Shown here: positions 1-8,038 of the stretch, one piece after another
How positions within the stretch are numbered: position 1 is the first letter of the stretch
Layout: each line of letters begins with the position of its first letter
Virus record (IMG/VR): IMGVR_UViG_3300028025_002147
Coordinates: 1 to 34,917 of that record
Source: a virus
Direction: 5' to 3' (one strand)
Length of the DNA: 34,917 nucleotides
Notes under the pieces: model-generated
Databases searched by the model: none
The model's input: only the letters and a program-made list of their open reading frames with translations
What the model was told of the DNA's origin: nothing
Position numbers and translations under genes: made by a program

Positions 1-3000
1 CCAACTTTGCTCCACCAGCACAACCACTGACTGCTGTTACCAATACTCGACTGCTGACACTTCAGACAGATCAGCCTGTAGCAAACAAACAGTTCATTGA
101 CAACAGCACAAACAATTTCCCAATCACGCAATTCGGCAATACAACCCAAGGCACATTCAGTCCTTACGGTTCAAACTGGTCAAATTACTTTGATGGTACT
201 GGTGATTATTTAACTGCGCCAGTAAATGCCGCAATCCAATTAGGTAGCAATAATTTTACTTTTGAATTTTGGTTATATATTCCAACTTTACCTTCAGTTA
301 GAAATCAAATATTTTATTGGAATGGTAATGGAAGTGGCTATAACGCATTAGGAATATATACTACAGCTACAAATAAAATTGGAATAAATTTTTCAGAGAC
401 TGGTAGTTCTTGGAGGGTTGAAGATATTACTGGTGTAGGCGCGCTTACTGCTGGTACATGGCAACATATTGCAGTTGTTCGTAATGGTCAAAATATTCAA
501 ATTTATCAAAATGGTACGGCACAAGGTTCTGCGTATACAACTACAACCGCAGGAACTTCTTTGATGACAACATACACAATGAATCATATTGGTATGTATG
601 GTACAGGTAGTCATCCTCTAACTGGATATGTTTCAAATTTTCGTTTAGTTAATGGCACAGCTCTTTACACAACTACATTTACGCCTAGCACAACCCCATT
701 AACAGCAATAGCCAACACATCACTCCTGACTTGCCAAGACAACAGGCTAATCGACAACAGCCCTAACGCTTTCACCATTACAAAAGCTGGTGATGTCAGC
801 GTTCAAGAATTCAGCCCATTTGGTAACGTTACCCAAACGCCACAAACGTATAGCGGGTTCTTTGATGGTACTGGTGATTATTTAACATCACCCACGGGGA
901 ACGCGACTTTAAACACTGCGATGGATATTTTGGGCGGAGACTACACGGTCGAGTTTTGGATGTACAAGACTCTAAACACTAATCAATGCGTTTTGACTAA
1001 TTTCACTGCTTCTGGGGTAAATGGCTGGGAAATTCGCAGCAGAGAAGATGGTGCCGTGGAGGTCGATCATTGGGTCAGTAATAGCTCAACAGGTAGAGCG
1101 AGTACTTTTTTTAACTACTCAATAAATACATGGGTGCATATTGCCGTTGTAAAACTTTCTGGCAATTATTATTTTTACATCAACGGTACTGAAGTGGGTA
1201 TATTTCAGGGTGGTACTAGAGCAGCCCCTGCAAATGGCGGAGCAGGCACTGGACTGGGTATTGGTACGTACATTCAGAATTTGTCTTACCCCTCACACTT
1301 TACCGGCTACTTGTCCAATCTTCGTGTTGTTAAAGGAACGGCTGTTTACACAGCCAACTTCACACCTTCAACTACACCTTTGACCGCAATCAGCGGCACA
1401 TCACTTTTAGTCTGCCAATCGCCTACATTCATTGACAATAGCGCAAACGCATTCCCGCTTACATCATTTGGCAATGTAACGCCTCGAGCGTTCAACCCAT
1501 TTGGGTTTACAAACACAACAGGTCAGTCTTACACCCCTGCGCTGTATGGTGGGTCTGCGTACTTTGATGGCACGGGTGACTACTTAGCTACCCCAGCTAC
1601 TAATCAGTTTGTTGCCACTGGTGATTTCACAATTCAGTTTTCGTTCTACCTTACATCATTAGCTGCGACAAACCATTTGATTGGAAACTATACAGCTGCA
1701 GTAGCAACCGATTGGATTATTGAGGTCATTAACACAGGCGTAATGCAAGTGTTCTTAGATGGGTCTACGCAACGATTAGGTCACTCAGGTATAACTACCG
1801 GCCAGTGGTATCACGTATCCATAACAAGGTCTGGCACAACAGTAACTGGTCGAATCAATGGCGTGCCTATGAGCACTACATCGACATACACAATGTCAGG
1901 CACGTTTGGTACAGCGACCAAAGCAATCTACATGGGCATGCGTGGCGGCTCCACTAACCCATTGTTTGGTTACCTTTCTGACATTAGTCTGATTAACGGA
2001 ACTGCGGTTTACAAATCAAACTTTGTACCACCACTTGCACCACTAACAGCTACAGCAGGTACTTCACTTTTGCTCAACATGGACAAAGGCGGCGTGGCAG
2101 ACAGCAGCCGTTCAGTTGACTTAGAAACTGTTGGTGATGCAAAGATTCGCGACGAGACCCCATACGCTGGGTCTTATTACAGTAATTACTTTGATGGTAC
2201 TGGTGATTATTTTAATATTTCCGGCGCCCCCGCTAGTTTAAATTTGGGTTCGGGCAGTTTTACTGCGGAGTTTTGGATTAACCCAACATCTATATCTGCC
2301 GACCATACAATTTTAAGTCTTTGCGATACCGGATCATTAGGCTATGCAGCAGTGCGTATTGATTTAACTTCGCCTAATTCAGTTAGGTGGTTAATGGGTG
2401 ATGGCGGTAGTTGGCCGGTTAATCAAATTGTCGGTACCGTTGTTATTGGTGCATGGACTCATTTGGCTATATGTAGATCAGGAACATCCGTTTATTTCTT
2501 TATTAACGGCATTCAAGTAGGAACAACTACCACAAACTCCACTACGTTAGCTTCGGGGGGCACAACTCACATTGGCTTAAATTCATACGGTTTTCATTAT
2601 GCTGGGTATATAAGTAATTTACGTGTACTCAAAGGCACAGCTCTTTACACAGCTAACTTTACGCCTTCAATAACACCTTTAACAGCAGTTGCAAACACAT
2701 CTCTACTAACCTGCCAGTCTAAGTCGTTTGTAGATAACAGTGCAAGTCCACTAACACTCACACGCAACGGTGACGTAGCAGTCAGGTCACAAAACCCATT
2801 CCAGAAGAATACGTACAGCAGTATGTTCTTTGACGGTACTGGTGACTACTTAACATTACCAAGCAATCCTGCCTATGTACTAAATGCTAACTCTGATTTC
2901 ACCATTGAATTTTGGTGTTATCCAACGGTACTTAATTCGGCAAATATGGTGCTTGGTTCAAATAACGGCGCTAACTCTGATTATTTTAGTATTAACCCGG

Positions 3001-3332
3001 GTTCTATTGGTTTAGGAATTAGCACTAATGCTACAGGAAATTTTCCCGGATGGAACTTTACATTTTCAACCAATACTTGGCGTTACATTACTTTAACTAG
3101 AACCAGTGGGTTGTTAAAATGTTACGTAGACGGCAACGTACTAACTTTATCAACAGGAAGTGCTAGCGAAACTAGACAGTATTTTCAAAGCAATGTGGCG
3201 TTTCTTGTTGGTATATATGGTGCAACAAATCCATTGCCCTTTACTGGATACATAGCCGATCTTCGTATCACCAAATCCGCTCGTTACACCGCCAACTTCA
3301 CACCGCCAACAGCACCACTGCCTACAGCATAA
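1..3332 (+). CDS. Tail fibre/adhesin with five LamG-like modules (5' partial)
   Basis: The frame is open to the left edge (codons from base 3), so the gene starts outside the window. The ATG at 561 is internal: the upstream codons carry the same repeat as the rest. About 1110 residues are visible. Each module of roughly 210-230 residues begins near FDGTGDYL (DNA about 188, 860, 1561, 2189 and 2828). It continues with a LamG/concanavalin-A-like beta sandwich (FTxEFW, TWxHIAVVR, YxNG). It ends with a linker of the type GYLSNLRVVKGTAxY, NFTPSTxPLTA, SLLxCQ, DNS. LamG domains commonly bind carbohydrate, so the inferred role is receptor binding on the host surface at the tail. The next gene follows after 9 bases with an AAAGG ribosome site. 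The module cores look more A+T-rich than the linkers. An appended virion surface protein rather than a true fibre is possible. Confidence 0.85.
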   Translation, partial: NFAPPAQPLTAVTNTRLLTLQTDQPVANKQFIDNSTNNFPITQFGNTTQGTFSPYGSNWSNYFDGTGDYLTAPVNAAIQLGSNNFTFEFWLYIPTLPSVRNQIFYWNGNGSGYNALGIYTTATNKIGINFSETGSSWRVEDITGVGALTAGTWQHIAVVRNGQNIQIYQNGTAQGSAYTTTTAGTSLMTTYTMNHIGMYGTGSHPLTGYVSNFRLVNGTALYTTTFTPSTTPLTAIANTSLLTCQDNRLIDNSPNAFTITKAGDVSVQEFSPFGNVTQTPQTYSGFFDGTGDYLTSPTGNATLNTAMDILGGDYTVEFWMYKTLNTNQCVLTNFTASGVNGWEIRSREDGAVEVDHWVSNSSTGRASTFFNYSINTWVHIAVVKLSGNYYFYINGTEVGIFQGGTRAAPANGGAGTGLGIGTYIQNLSYPSHFTGYLSNLRVVKGTAVYTANFTPSTTPLTAISGTSLLVCQSPTFIDNSANAFPLTSFGNVTPRAFNPFGFTNTTGQSYTPALYGGSAYFDGTGDYLATPATNQFVATGDFTIQFSFYLTSLAATNHLIGNYTAAVATDWIIEVINTGVMQVFLDGSTQRLGHSGITTGQWYHVSITRSGTTVTGRINGVPMSTTSTYTMSGTFGTATKAIYMGMRGGSTNPLFGYLSDISLINGTAVYKSNFVPPLAPLTATAGTSLLLNMDKGGVADSSRSVDLETVGDAKIRDETPYAGSYYSNYFDGTGDYFNISGAPASLNLGSGSFTAEFWINPTSISADHTILSLCDTGSLGYAAVRIDLTSPNSVRWLMGDGGSWPVNQIVGTVVIGAWTHLAICRSGTSVYFFINGIQVGTTTTNSTTLASGGTTHIGLNSYGFHYAGYISNLRVLKGTALYTANFTPSITPLTAVANTSLLTCQSKSFVDNSASPLTLTRNGDVAVRSQNPFQKNTYSSMFFDGTGDYLTLPSNPAYVLNANSDFTIEFWCYPTVLNSANMVLGSNNGANSDYFSINPGSIGLGISTNATGNFPGWNFTFSTNTWRYITLTRTSGLLKCYVDGNVLTLSTGSASETRQYFQSNVAFLVGIYGATNPLPFTGYIADLRITKSARYTANFTPPTAPLPTA
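188..2212 (+). repeat. Exact 24-base repeat at LamG module starts (three copies)
   Basis: The same 24 bases encoding the FDGTGDY motif occur at 188-211, 860-883 and 2189-2212. Diverged copies start near 1560 and 2828. A second exact match of 18 bases in the linker, starting ggcacagctc, lies at 654-671 and 2634-2651. These are coding repeats at module borders inside the fibre gene and could serve as recombination points between modules. Confidence 0.85.
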
Positions 3333-3341
3333 AGGTATAGC

Positions 3342-3824
3342 ATGACTACGCAAATTATTCAGCCAAACGTAGACGCCACATTCTTGGCCACGCTGGCCAC
3401 GCTGACTGGTAACCAAACGCTAGCCAATAAAACACTGCAGTCTCCGTTTGAGACCGTAACAGTCTCGCCTTCGGCACCTGCGGCCACGATGCAGTTCGAT
3501 GCGCTAACCCAGAGCATCCTGTACTACACAGGCAATGCAACGACAAACTTCACATGGAATATGCGGGGCAACAGCGGCACAACGCTGGACTCTTTGCTGC
3601 AAACCGGTCAGTCCGTCACAGCAATTCTGATTGTTACCAACAGCACCACGGCCTATTACCCCACAGCCTTTACTGTGGACACGGTAACCGTTACGCCTAA
3701 GTATCCCGGTGGTTCGCCCATCACAGGCGGTAGCGCCAGTGCCTTGGATATTTACACTTTGACGCTGATTAAAACAGCCGCTGCTACCTACACAGCTCTT
3801 GTGTCTCAGATCAAATACGCTTAA
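3342..3824 (+). CDS. Small fibre-associated virion protein
   Basis: This 160-residue protein is rich in Thr, Ala and Ser. Residues about 20-34 contain the TGNQTLANKTLQSP pattern seen in many phage fibre proteins (usually LTNKTLTSP). The middle (NFTWNMRGNSGTTLDSLL, then TAYYPTAFTVD and TPKYPGG) resembles a protein found beside tail fibres in aquatic phages. I know the pattern but not a proven function. It starts at ATG 3342 after an AAAGG site and lies between two fibre genes, which supports a structural role such as a fibre base, trimerisation part or decoration. There is no signal peptide or membrane segment. Confidence 0.7.
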   Translation: MTTQIIQPNVDATFLATLATLTGNQTLANKTLQSPFETVTVSPSAPAATMQFDALTQSILYYTGNATTNFTWNMRGNSGTTLDSLLQTGQSVTAILIVTNSTTAYYPTAFTVDTVTVTPKYPGGSPITGGSASALDIYTLTLIKTAAATYTALVSQIKYA

Positions 3825-3826
3825 AT

Positions 3827-4951
3827 ATGTTAACCGTCAAAAGTTCACTCGGCGGGTTTACTTCACCTTACGTCTATAAGATTCCTGCTGATACTGTTAT
3901 TTTCTACAACGGCACTTATTCTGCCCCCGTGGACGGCTGGGATATCTACACAGACGCAGTCGGTAAGTTTATTTCCGGCACGGCAACTCAAGGCGAGGTT
4001 GCCACCACAGCAGCGGCCAGTGGAAGTACTGTTTTGACCGCTGGTAGTTTAAGCACAGCTGGAGACCATCTCGGGTCTACTGTTAGTTCCACAGGCGGCG
4101 CTGGCTCGCTTGATACTAACTTTTTTACAGCTGGCGGTCATACGCATACTGTTACGCCTGCATCTCAAACTCTTACAACCGAGTTAAAACCAATTAACAC
4201 GGCTATCACTGTACTGCGCACAACTACAGAACAACGGTTTTTTCCAGCCAATACTATCCACATCAACAGCACAAACTTAGTTGGTGGGACGCAAAAGATA
4301 GCGGCTACCCTTCCGCGCTATATCTGTGGTGGAACTTCCGTTGCCGATGCTGCTGCAACAACGCACGATGCTACTTTTTCTGTGTCTCTACACAATTCTG
4401 GTACGCATTCGCACACGGGGGGTGGCACTACTTACAGAACTGGAGCTACCTCGGGTTCTTCTAATCCAAGATATACCTCTGCCAGTACTTCTACACATAG
4501 CCACGCCTTGACTTCATCTACGTCAATTAGTCGCCTTAGAGGAAAACTTTTAAAACTGTGGATTGCTGCGTCGCAACAACTGCCAAAAAGCGCTACCGTG
4601 GTTATGTACTGCGGAAACTTATCCTTACTGCCGCCTTACTGGAAAGTCTGTGACGGAACCAACGGCACAATTGACATGCAAGGATACTTTGTTGGGTACG
4701 CCTCGTCATCAGCTACGGCGCACGATACAGTTTATGGCACGGCAACTTCGTACAATATGTCCGGGCCAACGCTTGCAACAGATAACTATACTCATGCGCA
4801 CTACGCGCTATCAGAGTCTATTTATTCATTCTTATTCCGCCCACACGGATTAGAGAGCTTTCCACATACGCATGCTTTGTCAGGCGCGTCTTTAACAACT
4901 GATGCTTTCCCTGCAAACATCAAACTTGCTTTTATCCAACTGGTTATATAA
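3827..4951 (+). CDS. Collar-domain tail fibre with HxH motifs
   Basis: The product has 374 residues. The segment around residues 260-292 (YCGNLSLLPPYWKVCDGTNG, then DMQGYFVGYAS) matches the phage tail collar pattern of Pro-Pro-x-Trp, CDG and a Gly-rich turn. A weaker version near residues 25-55 (YNGTYSAPVDGWDIY) suggests an internal duplication. Five HxH motifs are visible: HTH, HSH, HSH, HAH and HTH. In T4 gp37-type fibres such motifs bind iron and hold the fibre needle together, so a metal-bound trimeric fibre is inferred. ATG 3827 lies two bases after the previous stop with no clear Shine-Dalgarno, so translation probably depends on coupling. Confidence 0.8.
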   Translation: MLTVKSSLGGFTSPYVYKIPADTVIFYNGTYSAPVDGWDIYTDAVGKFISGTATQGEVATTAAASGSTVLTAGSLSTAGDHLGSTVSSTGGAGSLDTNFFTAGGHTHTVTPASQTLTTELKPINTAITVLRTTTEQRFFPANTIHINSTNLVGGTQKIAATLPRYICGGTSVADAAATTHDATFSVSLHNSGTHSHTGGGTTYRTGATSGSSNPRYTSASTSTHSHALTSSTSISRLRGKLLKLWIAASQQLPKSATVVMYCGNLSLLPPYWKVCDGTNGTIDMQGYFVGYASSSATAHDTVYGTATSYNMSGPTLATDNYTHAHYALSESIYSFLFRPHGLESFPHTHALSGASLTTDAFPANIKLAFIQLVI

Positions 4952-4960
4952 GGGTTTACC

Positions 4961-5467
4961 ATGAACCAATATGTATTTATAGACTTTTACAACAACAGCG
5001 CATCGTGCCGGATTGACGACGTAGTTCATGCGTTTTCATCAACAGACGCTTTTAAGTATGGTGCGGGTTTTCCCTACTCCGAGACCATGCAGCTTGTATC
5101 GTATGAGCCGGGTCGCGGCATTTATGTTGTAGAGTTTGTTGGTGGGCGTAACGAGGCTGGGCCTGACTTGCATGTTATGGTTTGGATTAAAGAGCATTTG
5201 GCTGAGATCAAAGCTGCAGCTATTCAGGACTTGGCAGAGCATCCCCCTTATCCCCCCGCAACTCTTGAAGAAGTACGTAATGCCAAGCTGACTGACACAG
5301 ATTGGGTTCTGCAGCGCAAGCAGGAAGAAGACTTACAGAACTTACCCAACACAATGACAGCAGACAAGTTTGCAGCAGTACTTGCATATCGCCAAGCCTT
5401 ACGTGACATAACTAAAACGTATTCTGATATAAAGACGGTGGTGTGGCCAACCGACCCACTCTTATAA
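4961..5467 (+). CDS. Tail fibre assembly chaperone-like protein (first copy)
   Basis: This 168-residue protein has a C-terminal third with the tail-assembly-chaperone pattern: RNAKLTDTDW, then YRQALRDI, then a VVWPTDP end. Such proteins often follow phage fibre genes and help fold or attach the fibre. The N-terminal part (residues 1-90) is unrelated to the second copy at 13001-13423 and contains a mixed alpha/beta segment ending VMVWIKEHLAEIKAAAI. ATG 4961 follows an AGGG sequence 9 bases after the previous stop. Its place directly after the collar fibre suggests that this fibre is its partner. Confidence 0.7.
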   Translation: MNQYVFIDFYNNSASCRIDDVVHAFSSTDAFKYGAGFPYSETMQLVSYEPGRGIYVVEFVGGRNEAGPDLHVMVWIKEHLAEIKAAAIQDLAEHPPYPPATLEEVRNAKLTDTDWVLQRKQEEDLQNLPNTMTADKFAAVLAYRQALRDITKTYSDIKTVVWPTDPLL

Positions 5468-5476
5468 AGGAAATAC

Positions 5477-6541
5477 ATGAAAATTGCCATTTACGCCATT
5501 AGCAAAAATGAAGAAGAATTTGTAAAACGTTTCTACGAGTCTGCCAAGAATGCCGACCTTGTTCTTATTGCTGATACTGGTTCTACCGATAACACTGTCA
5601 GTCTTGCCCGGTCTTTGGGCATTACAGTGCATGATATCTCCGTTAAACCTTGGCGTTTTGACAAAGCCCGTGACACTGCACTTAACTTGATCCCCGGAGA
5701 CTACGATGTCTGCATCTCCCTCGACTTGGACGAAGTCATGGAACCCGGCTGGCGTGAAGAGATTGAGCGCGTGTGGCAAGAGAACACTACGCGACTACGC
5801 TACAAATTTGATTGGGGTTGTGGCATCAGTTTCTTCTACGAAAAGATTCATCACCGCACCGGCTACCACTGGCACCACCCAGTTCATGAATACCCCCGAG
5901 CTGACAACCGTACTAAGGAAGTTTACGCCCACACGGATATGCTGTTAGTCAGCCACCACCCTGATCCTACAAAATCTCGTGGTCAGTACATGCCGCTTTT
6001 GGAATTGGCTGTAGCAGAAGACCCCCGCTGCCCCCGCAATGCGTTCTACCATGCCCGTGAGTTGACGTTCTATTACCGCTGGCAAGATGCGATTGTTGCG
6101 CTTGACAGATACCTAGACATGCCTGAAGCCAACTGGCAGAACGAGCGATGCTACGCCATGCGCCTTTTAGCTAAATCTCATGACGAACTGGGTCACTCAG
6201 AAGAAGCCTTGAAGTGGGCACGCCTTGCTGTTGCTGAAGCCCCCGGAACCCGTGAGCCATGGGTTGAATTGTCCATGCAGTGCTACCGCAGATCGATGTG
6301 GGCTGAGTCCTACGCTGCCGCGTTATCTGCTCTAAACATCAAAGATAAACAATTGGTGTATACGATGGACCCATCGGTGTGGACTGAAAAGCCGTATGAC
6401 CTTGCCAGCATTGCTGCATGGAACCTTGGCCTCAAAGATTCTGCTATTGAATTTTGCAAAAAAGCTTTAGAATTCAACCCAACGGACAGCAGGCTTGTAT
6501 CTAATCTTGCGTCTATGGTTCCTACCGTGGAGTTGACATGA
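5477..6541 (+). CDS. Family 2 glycosyltransferase with TPR-like C-terminus
   Basis: The 354-residue protein starts with a GT-A fold: IAIYAISKNEEEFVKRFYES, then DTGSTDNT at residues 33-40 (nucleotide-sugar binding), then LDLDE at 82-86 with the D83-x-D85 metal motif. Residues about 160-350 are alpha-helical with TPR-like pairs (NAFYHARELTFYYRWQDAI, AKSHDELGHSEEALKWARLA). The family transfers a sugar from an activated donor; donor and acceptor cannot be read here. It is cytoplasmic with no membrane segment. It has a strong AAAGGA site and its stop overlaps the next start (ATGA). Between fibre and lysis genes, it may glycosylate virion fibres or alter the host surface polysaccharide. Confidence 0.85.
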   Translation: MKIAIYAISKNEEEFVKRFYESAKNADLVLIADTGSTDNTVSLARSLGITVHDISVKPWRFDKARDTALNLIPGDYDVCISLDLDEVMEPGWREEIERVWQENTTRLRYKFDWGCGISFFYEKIHHRTGYHWHHPVHEYPRADNRTKEVYAHTDMLLVSHHPDPTKSRGQYMPLLELAVAEDPRCPRNAFYHARELTFYYRWQDAIVALDRYLDMPEANWQNERCYAMRLLAKSHDELGHSEEALKWARLAVAEAPGTREPWVELSMQCYRRSMWAESYAAALSALNIKDKQLVYTMDPSVWTEKPYDLASIAAWNLGLKDSAIEFCKKALEFNPTDSRLVSNLASMVPTVELT

Positions 6542-6897
6542 TTGGACGATTGATTGCACTGCTGTTCTTAAGCCGCGAATACGCGCATAGGGCACACCTG
6601 CGCACAACAAGTTACGCTCAGCACGTGGCGTTGGGAGAGTTCTATCCCAGCATTATAGACATTGCTGATTCTTTGACCGAAGCCTACCAAGGGCGACATG
6701 GCATCATTGATGACATCCCCATGCTGGAAGAAACAGACACTGGTGAGCCAGCTGATGTATTGGCTCGTCATTTGGATTCAGTAGAAAAGTTACGCTATAC
6801 AGCAGTCAATAAAACAGATACTGCGCTTCAGAACATTCTTGACGAAGCCGTTGCTCAGTATTTGAGCACGCTGTACAAACTTAGGAATTTGAAGTGA
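6538..6897 (+). CDS. Ferritin/Dps-like small protein (DUF5856-like)
   Basis: This 119-residue, all-helical protein carries the pattern H20..TTSYAQH29..LGEFY...ID.AD.L.EAYQG (residues 20-52). It resembles a phage family known to me as DUF5856, which is distantly like Dps/ferritin four-helix proteins. His and acidic residues (H20, H29, E34, D41, E48) sit where such folds often have metal ligands, but metal binding is not shown. Its ATG overlaps the glycosyltransferase stop, and its TGA is directly followed by the next ATG, so it is co-translated with both neighbours. Its role in the phage is unknown. Confidence 0.6.
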   Translation: MIGRLIALLFLSREYAHRAHLRTTSYAQHVALGEFYPSIIDIADSLTEAYQGRHGIIDDIPMLEETDTGEPADVLARHLDSVEKLRYTAVNKTDTALQNILDEAVAQYLSTLYKLRNLK

Positions 6898-7092
6898 ATG
6901 GACATCGTAGAAACAAAACTTGCCGTGCATGAAGCTGTCTGCGCTGAACGCTACCGATCCATAGAAGATAAATTGGATCGTAACAAAGACCGAATGAAAC
7001 ATGTTGAATACATGCTCTATGCAGTCATGATTGCTGTGCTATTTGGGCCAGGCGTTGCAGCCAGCTTTATTCAAAAGTTCTTAGGCTTATAG
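6898..7092 (+). CDS. XhlA-like single-pass membrane protein (possible holin partner)
   Basis: The 64-residue protein has a charged helical N-terminus (KLAVHEAVCAERYRSIEDKL) and one C-terminal membrane segment (about residues 40-60, LYAVMIAVLFGPGVAASFI). This is the layout of haemolysin XhlA-like proteins, which help phage holins breach the inner membrane. It begins directly at the preceding stop (TGA then ATG) and opens the lysis segment, which fits. It could also be only a membrane-tethered accessory, since there is a separate holin at 8285. Confidence 0.6.
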   Translation: MDIVETKLAVHEAVCAERYRSIEDKLDRNKDRMKHVEYMLYAVMIAVLFGPGVAASFIQKFLGL

Positions 7093-7105
7093 AGACACAA
7101 ATGAC

Positions 7106-7390
7106 ATGCGTTGGTTGCTCCTACCATGGTTGCTGTTACTGGCAGGGGCTACTGCAAACGAGAGATGCGTTGTTACGGATTTTTACGCAGTAAGTTGGAT
7201 CAGTGAACCAACGCTGCGCCACATGCAGTTGTCTCGGTGGTTGACTACAAATGGTGATGCTTGTAATACTAAACAACTTGCAGGTATTTGGAACAATTTA
7301 GCAATGTGGGCAGGTGTTGCGGACAGCGCAGAGTTACGTGGCAAGGTTCTTTACTACTACGCCAGAGCGGCAGAAAGGGAGAAGAAATGA
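7106..7390 (+). CDS. Small exported protein in lysis segment, function unknown
   Basis: The 94-residue product starts with a signal-like segment (MRWLLLPWLLLLAGATA), and cleavage near A17-N18 is plausible. The mature part has Cys21 and Cys53, which could form a disulphide, and a helical Trp-rich segment (LAGIWNNLAMWAGV). There is no lipobox cysteine at the cleavage site, so it is not an obvious outer spanin lipoprotein. I recognise no family. Its TGA overlaps the next ATG (ATGA at 7387-7390). The location suggests a role in lysis or in the periplasm. Confidence 0.6.
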   Translation: MRWLLLPWLLLLAGATANERCVVTDFYAVSWISEPTLRHMQLSRWLTTNGDACNTKQLAGIWNNLAMWAGVADSAELRGKVLYYYARAAEREKK

Positions 7391-7626
7391 CGATTGATAC
7401 AATCAGACTTTTCCCAATGATCAAGCCCTCTGGCTACCCACAGGAATATGATTTGGTTGAGCGCAAGATGCTCAAGCAGCAAGAAATGCAACGCGCAGCA
7501 CTGGAGCAAAAGAAGGTCCAGATCGCCATCGAAGATTTAGCCTTTGAGATTTACGCAAAGCATGCCGAGCAGACTAGATTAAGAATTGAAATATTTCAAA
7601 ACAGAAAGCTGGACATTTATGTTTAG
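7387..7626 (+). CDS. Short coiled-coil protein, function unknown
   Basis: The start is ATG 7387, which overlaps the preceding stop as ATGA. The same frame is open further left, but that part only shadows the previous gene. The 79-residue product is mostly one charged helix (LVERKMLKQQEMQRAALEQK, then IAIEDLAFEIYAKHAEQTRL) and probably a coiled coil. It has no signal or membrane segment. Its last 8 bases overlap the nuclease start at 7619. No family is recognised. Confidence 0.55.
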   Translation: MTIDTIRLFPMIKPSGYPQEYDLVERKMLKQQEMQRAALEQKKVQIAIEDLAFEIYAKHAEQTRLRIEIFQNRKLDIYV

Positions 7627-8038
7627 ATTGCTTTTATTGTTTCCAGTTATAGCCATGGCTGCGGAACCAGCACCGCCTATTAAAGCTGTAGTGGCCCGTG
7701 TCATTGACGGCGATACTGTATCAATAGTGGCCCACTGGGTTCCAGACCCTATGAAAAAAGAAATTGCAGTAAGAGTTTATGGGGTAGATACACCAGAAAA
7801 ATCCTTTCGGGCTCAGTGCGCAAAAGAAGCAGAATTAGGTGCTAAGGCTACCGAATTTACCAAAGCACAAATTGCCAAGGCAAAGAAAATTGAAGTAGCT
7901 TATTTTAGTTGGGACAAGTATGGTGGCCGTGTTTTGGGTGACATCTTGTTAGACAAACAAAGCCTCAGAGCGTCTTTAATAAACAATGGTTTTGCCAGAG
8001 AGTATTTTGGCGATGCCAAACAATCATGGTGTGAGTAA
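7619..8038 (+). CDS. Secreted thermonuclease (SNase-like)
   Basis: The chosen start is ATG 7619 because it opens a clean signal peptide (MFRLLLLFPVIAMAA); an ATG at 7586 in the same frame would add 11 residues in front of it. The 139-residue protein has the staphylococcal nuclease fold motifs: VIDGDT (D30, D32, T33), VRVYGVDTPE (R52, D57, T58, E60) and DKYGGRVLG (R104). These match the known Ca2+-binding and catalytic residues. The enzyme cuts DNA and RNA phosphodiester bonds. With its signal peptide it should act in the periplasm or after lysis. It overlaps the genes on both sides (8 bases and 1 base) within the lysis segment. Confidence 0.85.
   Translation: MFRLLLLFPVIAMAAEPAPPIKAVVARVIDGDTVSIVAHWVPDPMKKEIAVRVYGVDTPEKSFRAQCAKEAELGAKATEFTKAQIAKAKKIEVAYFSWDKYGGRVLGDILLDKQSLRASLINNGFAREYFGDAKQSWCE

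Noticed and set aside
561-3332. ATG 561 as the start of the LamG fibre gene
   Set aside because: Codons from base 3 to 560 are open and encode the same repeat pattern (NFAPPAQPLTAVTNTRLLT, then FDGTGDYL), so the gene continues left of the window.
1-5467. Diversity-generating retroelement acting on the fibre genes
   Set aside because: No reverse transcriptase and no template/variable repeat pair with A-specific changes is visible. The repeats are domain borders.
7288-7386. Upstream extension of the coiled-coil gene to ATG 7288
   Set aside because: This part only shadows the previous gene in another frame. ATG 7387 overlaps the preceding stop as the other genes here do.
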